A stretch of 62,725 bases of DNA from Clostridia bacterium (lineage in GTDB: Bacteria > Bacillota > Clostridia > TANB77 > CAG-508): positions 1 to 62,725 of the forward strand of contig JAFSBT010000007.1 of assembly GCA_017437145.1 (NCBI GenBank), in the 5' to 3' direction. Positions 36,371 through 44,823 of the stretch are shown one piece after another. The stretch's first letter is position 1. Every line of letters begins with the position of its first letter. The translations under genes and the position numbers were made by a program. The notes below the pieces were generated by a model. The model did not search any database and was not told where the DNA came from. It saw only the letters and a program-made list of their open reading frames with translations.

Positions 36371-37051
36371 ATGTGGTATTTAATTGCACTTATTTTAACC
36401 ATTATATTATTTAAATTTATATTTAGAATTAATATTAGACAAATAAAAAAACAAACAGAAAACCAAGAGTTATCTGAAATAACAAAAAGATTTCCTGAAG
36501 ATATAGAAATTGCGAAAGAAATGTTAAAGGAATTAAATAATGAAAATGTAAAAATTGAACAAGCAAAAGATACAGGTACAAGTTTATATATTGCTTTAAC
36601 AAATAAAATAATTATTGCAGATATGAAAAACAATTACTCAAGAATACAAACAATAGCACATGAATGTTTACATTCAATACAAGATAGGAGATTACAAATA
36701 TTTAATTTTGTTATATCAAATATAAATTTATTATATTTTGTTATCATAACAATTTTAACAGTATTTAAGATTATAAATAATATAGAATTACCAATATTTA
36801 TTTTTATGATTTTAGGAATTATTCAATTTTCAGTAAGAAGTTTCTTAGAAATAGATGCTATGACTAAATCTAAATATTTAGCTAAAGAATACATAGAAAA
36901 CAAAAAACTTTGTTCAAAAGAAGAGGTAAATAAATTAATAGAAGAACATGATAAAATAAATAAAATAGGAATTCCGTTTGTGATAGATAATTTGTTGAAT
37001 AGTATTTTAATAAAAATTGTGATATATGTATTGATTATTATAATTATATAA
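36371..37051 (+). CDS. Membrane zinc-metallopeptidase-like protein (226 aa)
   Basis: One N-terminal TM helix, then a domain with TIAHECLHSIQDRR (about residues 95-108), an HExxH zinc motif, followed by two or three TM helices (about 112-160, 205-226). The plan resembles YugP-type zinc-dependent membrane peptidases, with a second acidic ligand plausible in FLEIDAMTKSKYLAKEYI. Substrate unknown. Starts after GAAAGG, within 20 bases of the palindrome cluster. Confidence 0.65.
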   Translation: MWYLIALILTIILFKFIFRINIRQIKKQTENQELSEITKRFPEDIEIAKEMLKELNNENVKIEQAKDTGTSLYIALTNKIIIADMKNNYSRIQTIAHECLHSIQDRRLQIFNFVISNINLLYFVIITILTVFKIINNIELPIFIFMILGIIQFSVRSFLEIDAMTKSKYLAKEYIENKKLCSKEEVNKLIEEHDKINKIGIPFVIDNLLNSILIKIVIYVLIIIII

Positions 37052-37076
37052 ATTGTAATTTGTAAAGGAGAATAGT

Positions 37077-37340
37077 ATGTCGCAAATTATAGAAATAATT
37101 GTAGAAAATAGAAATTATCAGATTGAATGGGCTTTGTCAGAACATTTTGGAGAATTAAAAGGCAAGAAGTTTATGCTTAATAAAATGGCAGCAGACCAAA
37201 TTGTAATGATTAATAATTTATCAGAAACTGCAAAAATATTATTATCAGCAGTTGCAGGAGCAGTAATACAACATTTAATAGACAATAACTGTCTGATAGA
37301 TAATATATTTGAAAATGGATATTTTATTATTAAAAACTAA
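37077..37340 (+). CDS. Uncharacterised small protein (87 aa)
   Basis: Follows AAAGGAG and lies 25 bases after the metallopeptidase gene. Soluble, alpha/beta in character, with a hydrophobic helix TAKILLSAVAGAVIQHLI around residues 57-74 that might be amphipathic. No family recognised. Co-direction and short gaps suggest one unit with 36371 and 37377. Confidence 0.65.
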   Translation: MSQIIEIIVENRNYQIEWALSEHFGELKGKKFMLNKMAADQIVMINNLSETAKILLSAVAGAVIQHLIDNNCLIDNIFENGYFIIKN

Positions 37341-37376
37341 TTAAAAAATAAATTACAATTCAATTTAGGAGGAATA

Positions 37377-37916
37377 ATGCTAAAAAAAGTATGGCTACAT
37401 TTTAAATTAATAACAAAACATAGATGGCTCGTTTTTAAATTGTGTACAAAGGTAGGATTACCATGGAGAGGTTTTATACATGATTTGTCGAAATATTCTC
37501 CTACAGAATTTTGGGAGAGCGCTAAATATTATGTAGGAAATAGAAGTCCAATACAAGTTGCAAGAGAAGAAAGACAATATTCAGCAGCATGGTTACATCA
37601 TAAAGGTAGAAATAAGCATCATGAGGAATATTGGTATGATTTTAATGCACCAGTAAAAGCACCTGTTATTCCATATAAATATGCAATTGAAATGTTATGT
37701 GATATGCTTTCAGCAGGTATAGTATATAAGAAAAACGAATGGACAAAAGAATATCCTTTATGGTATTGGAATAATAAAAAAAATCAATCTTTATTTAACC
37801 CAAAGACTGCTCAATTTTTCCAGAACATTTTTGAAGAAATAAGTGAAGAAGGAATAGAAAAAATCTTAAAGAAAGAAAAATTAAAAGAGAAATATGAGAA
37901 ATATTGTAAATTGTAA
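37377..37916 (+). CDS. DUF5662 family protein (179 aa)
   Basis: The segment ITKHRWLVFKLCTKVGLPWRG, then FIHDLSKYSPTEFWESAKYY and AAWLHHKGRNKHHEEYW, is the DUF5662 pattern as I recall it. The HD (residues about 36-37), HH and HHEEYW groups look like metal ligands of an HD-domain-like hydrolase. Function not established. AGGAGG upstream. Confidence 0.75.
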   Translation: MLKKVWLHFKLITKHRWLVFKLCTKVGLPWRGFIHDLSKYSPTEFWESAKYYVGNRSPIQVAREERQYSAAWLHHKGRNKHHEEYWYDFNAPVKAPVIPYKYAIEMLCDMLSAGIVYKKNEWTKEYPLWYWNNKKNQSLFNPKTAQFFQNIFEEISEEGIEKILKKEKLKEKYEKYCKL

Positions 37917-37924
37917 TTAAATTG

Positions 37925-37991
37925 TGTAGGGACGTGCATTGCACGTCCGCAAAAATAAAATTATTACGGACGACCGATGGTCGCCCCTACA
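37925..37991. repeat. TGTAGGGG palindromic repeats, inverted pair
   Basis: TGTAGGGACGTGCATTGCACGTCC on one side and GGACGACCGATGGTCGCCCCTACA on the other (each hairpin about 24 bases). The pair lies directly upstream of the lepA ribosome site. Confidence 0.88.
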
Positions 37992-38013
37992 AAAATATAT
38001 TTTGGAGGAAAAC

Positions 38014-39825
38014 ATGCAAGATAAAAAAGAAAACATTAGAAATTTTAGTATAATTGCACATATAGACCATGGAAAATCAACTTTAGCTGATAGGATAATA
38101 GAAAAGACTGGTCTTTTATCAGAACGTGAAATGGAAAGTCAAGTTTTAGATAATATGGATTTGGAAAAAGAACGTGGTATAACAATAAAAGCACAAGCAG
38201 TAAGAATGTTATATAAAGCAAAAGATGGAAAAGAGTATGTATTTAATTTAATAGATACACCAGGACATGTTGACTTTAATTATGAAGTATCAAAAAGTTT
38301 AGCTGCATGTGAAGGAGCTATATTAGTTGTTGATAGTAGTCAAGGTGTAGAAGCGCAAACTTTGGCAAATGTATATTTGGCTTTAGATAATAATTTAGAA
38401 ATATTACCAGTTATAAACAAAGTTGATTTACCTAATGCTAGACCAGATGAAGTAAAAAAAGAAATAGAAGACGTGATTGGAATTCCAGCAATGGATGCTC
38501 CTTGTATATCTGCAAAATCGGGTCTAAATATAGAAGAAGTTTTAGAGAGAATTGTAACTGATTTTCCTGCTCCAAAAGGTGATGAAGACAAGCCTTTAAA
38601 ATGTTTAATTTTTGATTCTATTTATGATAATTACAAAGGTGCTGTAAGTTATGTAAGAGTTATGGAAGGCAAAGTTAAAGTTGGTGATGAAATATTATTT
38701 ATGGCTACAAATAAAAAATTTGTAGTATCAGAAATAGGATATTTAGAACCAGGAAGATATTATCCATCAGAAGAGTTAACAGCAGGAGAAGTTGGATATA
38801 TTGTAGCAAGCATTAAAAATGTAGCAGATATAAATGTGGGAGATACAATAACAAAAGTAGATAATCCAGCTAAAGAACCATTGCCTGGCTATAAAAAAGC
38901 AAATTCAATGGTATATTGTGGTTTGTATCCTTTAGATGGAGGAGATTATGAGAATTTAAAAGTCGCATTAGAAAAATTAAAACTAAATGATGCAGCATTA
39001 AATTATGAAGCTGAAACATCAATAGCTTTAGGTTTTGGATTTAGATGTGGATTTTTAGGATTATTACATTTAGAAATTATACAAGAAAGATTAGAAAGAG
39101 AATTTGGTTTAAATTTGATTACTACAGCGCCATCAGTTATTTATAAAGTATATAAAGCGGATGGAGAAGTTATAGAGTTATATAATCCAACAGATTTACC
39201 ACCACTTCAAGAAATAAGTTACTTAGAAGAACCAATAGTAAAAGCTGAAATAATGTTACCAAAAGAATATGTTGGAAATGTTATGGAAATGTGCCAAGAT
39301 AGAAGAGGTACATATTTAGATATGAAATATTTAGATAGTACAAGGGTAATATTAGAATATGAATTACCATTAAATGAAATAATATATGATTTCTTCGATA
39401 CATTAAAATCAAGAACGAAAGGTTATGCTTCATTTGATTATGAGTTTAGAGAATATAGAAAATCAGATTTAGTAAAATTGGATATACATATTAATAATGA
39501 AGCGGTAGATGCTTTATCATTTATAGTTCATAAAGATACTGCATATGCAAGAGGAAGAAAAATGGCTGAAAAATTAAAAACAGTTATTCCAAGACAATTA
39601 TTTGAAATACCAATTCAAGCAGTAGTTGGAGGAAAAATAATAGCAAGAGAAACAATTTCAGCAATGAGAAAAGACGTTCTTGCAAAATGCTATGGTGGAG
39701 ATATTACTAGAAAGAAAAAATTACTAGAAAAACAGAAAAAAGGTAAAAAGAAAATGAGACAAATAGGAAATGTTGAAATACCACAAGAGGCTTTCCTAAG
39801 TGTACTTAAACTTGACGAAGAATAA
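38014..39825 (+). CDS. lepA: Elongation factor 4 (LepA)
   Basis: 603 aa from ATG 38014, after TTGGAGG; earlier in-frame ATGs run through the palindromic repeat. G domain with [20 protein letters not shown] and NKVDLP; C-terminal LepA-specific domain ([20 protein letters not shown] split). Translational GTPase acting on stalled or assembling ribosomes. Confidence 0.98.
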   Translation: MQDKKENIRNFSIIAHIDHGKSTLADRIIEKTGLLSEREMESQVLDNMDLEKERGITIKAQAVRMLYKAKDGKEYVFNLIDTPGHVDFNYEVSKSLAACEGAILVVDSSQGVEAQTLANVYLALDNNLEILPVINKVDLPNARPDEVKKEIEDVIGIPAMDAPCISAKSGLNIEEVLERIVTDFPAPKGDEDKPLKCLIFDSIYDNYKGAVSYVRVMEGKVKVGDEILFMATNKKFVVSEIGYLEPGRYYPSEELTAGEVGYIVASIKNVADINVGDTITKVDNPAKEPLPGYKKANSMVYCGLYPLDGGDYENLKVALEKLKLNDAALNYEAETSIALGFGFRCGFLGLLHLEIIQERLEREFGLNLITTAPSVIYKVYKADGEVIELYNPTDLPPLQEISYLEEPIVKAEIMLPKEYVGNVMEMCQDRRGTYLDMKYLDSTRVILEYELPLNEIIYDFFDTLKSRTKGYASFDYEFREYRKSDLVKLDIHINNEAVDALSFIVHKDTAYARGRKMAEKLKTVIPRQLFEIPIQAVVGGKIIARETISAMRKDVLAKCYGGDITRKKKLLEKQKKGKKKMRQIGNVEIPQEAFLSVLKLDEE

Positions 39826-39832
39826 GAAAAAA

Positions 39833-39954
39833 GTTCAAATGAAAAACGTCGTCCTACGTTGTTAAAATTATAAAGAAAATCCTCATCGTGCACAAAGCAC
39901 GATTCCGGTATTTCTTTATAATTTTGCCTAGTAGTACTTGTTTTTGATTTGAAC
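39833..39954 (-). repeat. Long covarying hairpin element, copy F
   Basis: GTTCAAATGAAAAAC (39833-39847) pairs with GTTTTTGATTTGAAC (39940-39954): 15 bp with a single G:G (C:C on the minus strand, 39841/39946). Minus-strand interior CAAGTACTACTAGGCAAAAT and TTAACAACGTAGGACGACG; inner stem ATTATAAAGAAAT-type; tip ATCGTGC-ttt-GCACGAT. The clearest copy and the only one outside the ribosomal cluster. Confidence 0.88.
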
Positions 39955-39977
39955 ATGTAGATTTTATATATGGAGAA

Positions 39978-41201
39978 ATGCATGTGAATGAGAAAGAGTT
40001 TTTAAAGGTAATAAATAGTGAATCCAATAAAAGAGGAAGATATACATATAAAACAGTATGTGAATTATTATCTACAGAGTTAACTACAAATAGAATCAAT
40101 TTTATAGGTAGATTATTTAATTATTTTAAAAAAGTACCAAAATCAGCAGAAGAAATTATAGATAATAACTTTGAACTTATTTTTGAAAAAGTAAATGATG
40201 ATGATATAATTCTTTTGATAAAATTACTTTTAGCTAATAAAACTACAGCAGAAATAATAAAAGCGAATTCACGAATTGTTCTACAAAGAATTATTAATAG
40301 TAGTATGGATGATAAAGATGAAATATATAAACTGTTACATAAGCATTATTTATTAGAAGAAAATCTTGAATATATATTGCAGAGCAATATACCAATGGAA
40401 GATTTTTTTAGTATTTCAGATTTATTAAAAGGAAAAAATAAAGAAATTGATAAAAATATAGAACTTTTTATGATTAAAAATAAAGAGAAAATAGCGAAAT
40501 ATTTCTTAATGAAAAAAATTTATTATAATAAAGAAGCATTTTTTGAAAATTATGCTACAACTTTAAGTATTAGAATTGATGAATTGTTAGAAAGTGAAAA
40601 ATGTAAATATACAGATATAAAAGAAATAGGATATGGAACTTATAGTAATACTTATCAAATAGGTACAAAAGTTCTTAAGATAGGAGAAAACAGGCAAGTA
40701 TATGATATTCCTAATCATAGAAGACTAATACAACCTTTAATAAGAACTCAGCTTATAGATGAGGATAATGGTTTAAGTATAGGATGCATAGAGGTTGAAG
40801 ATAGAGTTAGAAAACTTAAAATGAGGGAACGAGATAAAGAAAAATTATATGCCATTTATAAGGAATTAAGAGATAGTGGAATTATTTGGACTGATGTAAA
40901 ATTTGCAAATGTAGGAGTTTTACTTCAAGATAATAAACCTAGTTTAAATGGGCAAACAATAAATGTTACACCGAATTTAGTTGGTTTTGATAGGGCATTA
41001 GATGAAGAAGAGATTTTAAAAGAGGGAGAATGGGTTATTATAGATTTGGATTGCATATATCTTGAAAGTGATAATCATGATATCGAGTATGAAATAGATG
41101 GACTAGGTTTAGAATTTGATATTAGATATAAAAATGAGAAGGAAGGAAATGTAGGGAAAACTATAACAGATATAGAACTTGATGAAGAGAGGGATAAATA
41201 G
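39978..41201 (+). CDS. Protein-kinase-like fold protein (407 aa)
   Basis: Residues 1-205 are helical and unrecognised. Residues about 210-365 look like a compact protein kinase: glycine loop IGYGTYSNTY, then VLKIG with the candidate ATP lysine, a catalytic loop GIIWTDVKFANVG in which TDVKFAN matches the HxDxxxxN pattern except for the His, and VIIDLDCIY in the DFG position. It is shorter than a full kinase lobe pair and atypical. GGAG is only two bases from this ATG, so GTG 39984 (8 bases from it) may be the true start. Overlaps the next gene by one base. Confidence 0.6.
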   Translation: MHVNEKEFLKVINSESNKRGRYTYKTVCELLSTELTTNRINFIGRLFNYFKKVPKSAEEIIDNNFELIFEKVNDDDIILLIKLLLANKTTAEIIKANSRIVLQRIINSSMDDKDEIYKLLHKHYLLEENLEYILQSNIPMEDFFSISDLLKGKNKEIDKNIELFMIKNKEKIAKYFLMKKIYYNKEAFFENYATTLSIRIDELLESEKCKYTDIKEIGYGTYSNTYQIGTKVLKIGENRQVYDIPNHRRLIQPLIRTQLIDEDNGLSIGCIEVEDRVRKLKMRERDKEKLYAIYKELRDSGIIWTDVKFANVGVLLQDNKPSLNGQTINVTPNLVGFDRALDEEEILKEGEWVIIDLDCIYLESDNHDIEYEIDGLGLEFDIRYKNEKEGNVGKTITDIELDEERDK

Positions 41202-41581
41202 TGAAAGGTATAATTAATGAATTTGTAGTAAACAGTGTTAAAAGTTCAATAGAATTTTATTGTAAATATTTCGGTTTTGAAGTTTATGCTACTGATGGTG
41301 AGAATGAAATAACATGGGCTGAAATAAAAAATGGTGGTATATCTATGATGTTTCATGATTATGATTTAATATGCAAAGAATATAAGAATTATCCAAAGAA
41401 AAGTGAATCTTCAAATATTGTTATGTTTAAATATGAAAACAAAGATGAAGCAAAGAAAATATATGATTTGTTAAAAGCAGAAAACATAGAAATATTTAGT
41501 AATTGGATGGAAACAGATTATGGCTCAGTTGAATTTATTATAAATGACCTAGATGGAAATAAAATATTGATTTCAGCATAG
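41201..41581 (+). CDS. VOC superfamily (glyoxalase/bleomycin-resistance fold) protein
   Basis: 126 aa. GTG start overlapping the previous stop (TAGTG). NSVKSSIEFYCKYFGFEVYA and VEFIINDLDGNKILIS are the paired beta-alpha-beta units of a VOC module. Metal or drug ligand cannot be assigned. Coupled to the kinase-like gene. Confidence 0.8.
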   Translation: MKGIINEFVVNSVKSSIEFYCKYFGFEVYATDGENEITWAEIKNGGISMMFHDYDLICKEYKNYPKKSESSNIVMFKYENKDEAKKIYDLLKAENIEIFSNWMETDYGSVEFIINDLDGNKILISA

Positions 41582-41595
41582 ATTACATAATCCGG

Positions 41596-41624
41596 TTGAA
41601 ATTTAATGATATATGTGGTATAAT
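41596..41624 (+). promoter_or_regulatory. Promoter of the 64-aa gene
   Basis: TTGAAA (41596-41601), 17-base spacer, TATAAT (41619-41624). Confidence 0.75.
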
Positions 41625-41658
41625 TTTACAGAAATAATCCCGAAGGGAGGAAGTTTGA

Positions 41659-41853
41659 ATGAGTTTTGATGCTAAGGTTGCAATGACAGGAGACTATCAT
41701 AATGCAGACCTTTCGGACCCGAGAAATTGGCCTCGACCCCGTAAGCAACAGAACCCGCAGCAGGAAGTCAAAGAAGTTATGAAGGAAGAAAAAAATCCTG
41801 AAGTAACAGAAGACGGCGTTGCTGCTATTGCTGATGATGAAGATGCAGAGTAA
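41659..41853 (+). CDS. Small acidic protein of unknown function (64 aa)
   Basis: ATG after GGGAGGAAG. Starts SFDAKVAMTGDYHNADLSDPRNWPRPR and becomes Glu/Asp-rich; predicted disordered, no membrane segment. Single-gene unit with own promoter and terminator. Uses CCG, CCC, CGA, GAC and GGC codons far more than neighbours. Not recognised. Confidence 0.7.
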   Translation: MSFDAKVAMTGDYHNADLSDPRNWPRPRKQQNPQQEVKEVMKEEKNPEVTEDGVAAIADDEDAE

Positions 41854-41872
41854 ATCAGAATCAGCATGTTTT

Positions 41873-41904
41873 ACCGTTCTGCTTAGGCAGAACGGTATTG
41901 TTTA
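41873..41904 (+). terminator. Terminator after the 64-aa gene
   Basis: ACCGTTCTGC / GCAGAACGGT stem with a four-base loop, then ATTGTTTAATAA; a strong hairpin with a moderate T-tract. Confidence 0.75.
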
Positions 41905-41950
41905 ATAAAGTTAATAAATTAATATATATAAATAAGGTGGTTAGTGAATA

Positions 41951-42727
41951 GTGAATAGTGAAAAGTTAAAAGTTAAGAGTACAGATAATCAAAGCTTATC
42001 TGACCAAGTTGAAGGTAGAAATAGTGTATTAGAACTTTTAGAAAGTAATCGTGATATAAATAAAATATTTGTAGCAAAAGGCGAAAAACATGGTTCTATA
42101 AATAAAATATTATCAATAGCAAAAGAAAAAAGAATTGTTATTGTTGAAGCAGATAGACAGAAATTGAACCAAATGTCTGAAAGTAATAATCATCAAGGAG
42201 TAATCGCTATAGTTCCACCTTATGATTATTGTGAAGTGGAAGATATTTTAGATTATGCAAATAGTAAAAATGAACATCCATTTATTTTAATATTAGATGG
42301 AATTGAGGATCCTCATAATTTAGGTTCAATAATAAGAACAGCAGAAACAGCAGGTGTACATGGAATAATAATTCCAAAACGAAGAGCATGTGGAGTTAAT
42401 AGCACAGTAACTAAAGTTGCTGCAGGTGCAGTTGAACACATGAAAATAGCAAGAGTTAACAATATCAATGATACTATTAAATATTTAAAGGAAAATGACA
42501 TCTGGATTTGTGGAACAGATATGGATGCTAAAAGATATTATTATGAAGAAGATTTTAAAGGTGCAATTGCAATTATAATTGGAAGTGAAGGATTTGGAAT
42601 GAGCAGACTTGTAAAAGAAAATTGTGATTTTCTAGTTAAAATTCCGATGAAGGGTAAAATAACATCATTAAATGCATCAGTTTCTGCAGGAATTGTTATG
42701 TATGAGGTAGTAGAACAGAGAGGATAA
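41951..42727 (+). CDS. rlmB: RlmB/TrmH-type rRNA 2'-O-methyltransferase
   Basis: 258 aa. SPOUT-fold methyltransferase: VEGRNSVLELL (substrate-binding domain start), ILDGIEDPHNLGSIIRTAETAGV (motif 1, split), IIIGSEGFGMSR (motif 2) and IPMKGKITSLNASVSAGIVMYE (motif 3). Acts on 23S rRNA. The GTG start lies in a GTGAATAGTGAATAGTG repeat tract, so the first 18 residues (MNSEKLKVKSTDNQSLSD) may be repeat-derived. Confidence 0.88.
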   Translation: MNSEKLKVKSTDNQSLSDQVEGRNSVLELLESNRDINKIFVAKGEKHGSINKILSIAKEKRIVIVEADRQKLNQMSESNNHQGVIAIVPPYDYCEVEDILDYANSKNEHPFILILDGIEDPHNLGSIIRTAETAGVHGIIIPKRRACGVNSTVTKVAAGAVEHMKIARVNNINDTIKYLKENDIWICGTDMDAKRYYYEEDFKGAIAIIIGSEGFGMSRLVKENCDFLVKIPMKGKITSLNASVSAGIVMYEVVEQRG

Positions 42728-42739
42728 TAAATATAACAA

Positions 42740-42800
42740 TGTAGGGGCGACCATTAGTCGTCCGTGCTTCGAAGAACGGGCGATTAAAATCGCCCCTACA
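42740..42800. repeat. TGTAGGGG palindromic repeats, inverted pair
   Basis: TGTAGGGGCGACCATTAGTC then, on the other strand, GGGCGATTAAAATCGCCCC TACA. Cores GACCATTAGTCG and CGATTAAAATCG differ. Confidence 0.88.
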
Positions 42801-42837
42801 AAAAAATAACCAAATTCCAAATACCAATAAAAAAAAC

Positions 42838-42865
42838 TTGTAAATACAAAAATTATTGATATAAT
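42838..42865 (+). promoter_or_regulatory. pfkA promoter
   Basis: TTGTAA (42838-42843), 16-base spacer, TATAAT (42860-42865), about 40 bases from the pfkA start. Confidence 0.65.
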
Positions 42866-42905
42866 ATTAATATACAAATGAGAAACATTTAGGAGGTTTA
42901 TTAAT

Positions 42906-44042
42906 ATGGTAAAGAAAGTTGCTATAATAACAAATGGTGGAGATTGTCCAGGTTTAAATGCAGTAATTAGAGCAATTGTAAAAACAGCAGAAACACATGG
43001 TGTTGAATGCTATGGTTATATAGAAGGATATAAAGGATTATTAGAAAACAATTATATAAAATTAGAATCAAATGGTAGTGCTTCAGGATTACTTCATAGA
43101 GGTGGAACAATAATAGGAGCATCAAATAGTACAAATTTATTTAATTATCCTGTAGAACAAGATGGAAAAATTGAATATATGGATATGTCATATCAAGCAG
43201 TTGAAAATGCAAGAAGTGCAGGATTTGATTGTATATTTACATTAGGGGGAGATGGAACTCAAAAATCAGCAAGAGATTTTTCAGTAAGAGGATTGAACGT
43301 AATAGGTGTACCAAAAACAATAGATAATGATGTTGCTCATTCAGAAATAACATTTGGTTATAATACAGCCGTTTCTGTAGCAGCAGAAGCTTTAGATAGA
43401 TTGCATTCAACAGCAGAATCTCATCATAGAATAATGACATTAGAAGTAATGGGAAGATATGCAGGATGGATAGCATTAGAAGCGGCTATAGCAGGAGGAG
43501 CAGATGCAGCTATAATACCTGAAATTCCTTATGATATAGATAAAATAGTTAAAAAAATAAATAAAAGAAAAGAAGAAGGAAAGAAATTTAGTATAATTGT
43601 AGTTTCAGAAGGGGCAAAACCTAAAGATGGCGATATGGTTATAAAGAAAACATTAAATGATGGTAAAGGATTAGACAATATAAGACTTGGTGGTATAGGA
43701 GAAAAACTTGCACATGATTTAGAAGAAAAAACAGGAATGGTTGCAAGAAACACAACATTAGGTTATGTACAAAGAGGTGGAACACCAACAGCATTTGATA
43801 GAGTACTATCTACTAAATATGGTACAAAAGCAATGGAACTTGCTATTCAAGGTACATTTAATGTATTAGTAACATTGAAAAATGGAAAATTAGATTATGT
43901 ATCATTAGAAGATGTTGTAGGAAAAAATAAAGAAATAGGTGCACGTTCTGGTGGGACAGAAAGTACAAATATAAAAAGAGTTACAATGGATGATGACTTA
44001 GTAAAAGTTGCAAGAAATTTAGATATATGTTTAGGTGATTAA
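42906..44042 (+). CDS. pfkA: 6-phosphofructokinase
   Basis: 378 aa. ITNGGDCPGLNAVIRA (nucleotide loop), LGGDGTQKSA, PKTIDND with catalytic Asp, and EVMGRYAGW. The Gly in GGDGT argues for ATP as donor, since PPi enzymes carry Asp there; the Lys in PKTIDND is the mixed state known from some actinobacterial ATP enzymes. Commits glycolysis by making fructose 1,6-bisphosphate. AGGAGG upstream. Confidence 0.93.
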   Translation: MVKKVAIITNGGDCPGLNAVIRAIVKTAETHGVECYGYIEGYKGLLENNYIKLESNGSASGLLHRGGTIIGASNSTNLFNYPVEQDGKIEYMDMSYQAVENARSAGFDCIFTLGGDGTQKSARDFSVRGLNVIGVPKTIDNDVAHSEITFGYNTAVSVAAEALDRLHSTAESHHRIMTLEVMGRYAGWIALEAAIAGGADAAIIPEIPYDIDKIVKKINKRKEEGKKFSIIVVSEGAKPKDGDMVIKKTLNDGKGLDNIRLGGIGEKLAHDLEEKTGMVARNTTLGYVQRGGTPTAFDRVLSTKYGTKAMELAIQGTFNVLVTLKNGKLDYVSLEDVVGKNKEIGARSGGTESTNIKRVTMDDDLVKVARNLDICLGD

Positions 44043-44076
44043 AAAATTATTTATTATGTAATTTAAAAATAAAGAG

Positions 44077-44107
44077 TGTAGGGGCGAACTGTGTTCGTCC
44101 GTGACCC
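44077..44107. repeat. TGTAGGGG palindromic repeat unit
   Basis: TGTAGGGGCGAAC-tgt-GTTCGTCCG. Single unit between pfkA and upp. Confidence 0.85.
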
Positions 44108-44115
44108 GTTAGAAA

Positions 44116-44165
44116 TACTTAATAGTGAAGAGTACAAAATTCGCTTCACTAATTTTGAAGGAGGT
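44116..44165 (+). repeat. Hairpin plus ribosome-site repeat before upp
   Basis: AATAGTGAAGAGTACAAAATTC then GCTTCACTAATTTTGAAGGAGG. Near copy of the segment before clpP; here the stem is AAAATTcG / CtAATTTT with one imperfect pair. Confidence 0.75.
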
Positions 44166-44170
44166 ACTAT

Positions 44171-44800
44171 ATGGACGTAGTTGAATTAAAAAGTCATCCA
44201 CTAGTAGAACACAAATTAGCAATTTTAAGAGATAAAAACACAGGTACAAAAGAGTTTAGAGAAATTGTTTCAGAACTTGCAACATTACTTTGCTATGAAG
44301 CAATGAAAGATGCAAAATTACAAGAAGTGGAGATAGAAACACCAATTCAAAAAATGAAAACAAAAAAAATCAATGAAAATAATTACGCTTTTGTTCCAAT
44401 TTTAAGAGCAGGAACAGGAATGTTAGATGGAATAATTCGTGTAGTGCCAAATGCAAAAATAGGGCACATTGGAATGTATAGAGATGAGGAAACATTTAAA
44501 CCAACGGTTTACTTTTTTAAAGTTCCAAAAGATATAGATAAAAGAGAAGTTTTAGTTTTAGATCCAATGCTTGCGACAGGCGGTTCAGGTATTGATGCAA
44601 TTGAATTATTAAAACAAAAGGGTGTAAAAAGAATTAAATTTTTATGTATAATTTCAGCACCTGAAGGAATTAAAGCAATGCAAGAAAAACATCCTGATGT
44701 AGAAATATATACAGCTGCAATAGATGAAAAATTAAACGAAAAAGCATACATAGTTCCAGGTTTAGGAGATGCAGGAGATAGGATATTTGGAACAAAATAA
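44171..44800 (+). CDS. upp: Uracil phosphoribosyltransferase
   Basis: 209 aa, normal. [21 protein letters not shown] at the start; PRPP loop [17 protein letters not shown]-terminal [16 protein letters not shown] binds uracil. Pyrimidine salvage: uracil plus PRPP to UMP. The ribosome site is part of the repeat before it. Confidence 0.97.
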   Translation: MDVVELKSHPLVEHKLAILRDKNTGTKEFREIVSELATLLCYEAMKDAKLQEVEIETPIQKMKTKKINENNYAFVPILRAGTGMLDGIIRVVPNAKIGHIGMYRDEETFKPTVYFFKVPKDIDKREVLVLDPMLATGGSGIDAIELLKQKGVKRIKFLCIISAPEGIKAMQEKHPDVEIYTAAIDEKLNEKAYIVPGLGDAGDRIFGTK

Positions 44801-44823
44801 AAAGGTCGTTAAGACCTTTTTAT
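44799..44823. terminator. Bidirectional terminator between upp and the ltaS-like gene
   Basis: AAAAAGGTC-gtta-GACCTTTTT, symmetric, so it serves both converging genes. It overlaps the upp and ltaS stop codons. Confidence 0.85.

Noticed and set aside
10103..39954. Hairpin elements as integron attC sites
   Set aside because: Mismatch and paired arms recall attC, but there is no GTTRRRY/RYYYAAC core at the borders, the outer flanks themselves pair, and no integrase or cassette genes are seen.
10103..39954. Hairpin elements as plain intrinsic terminators
   Set aside because: They lie mid-operon in both orientations, have internal loops and no T-run, and are far longer than terminators.
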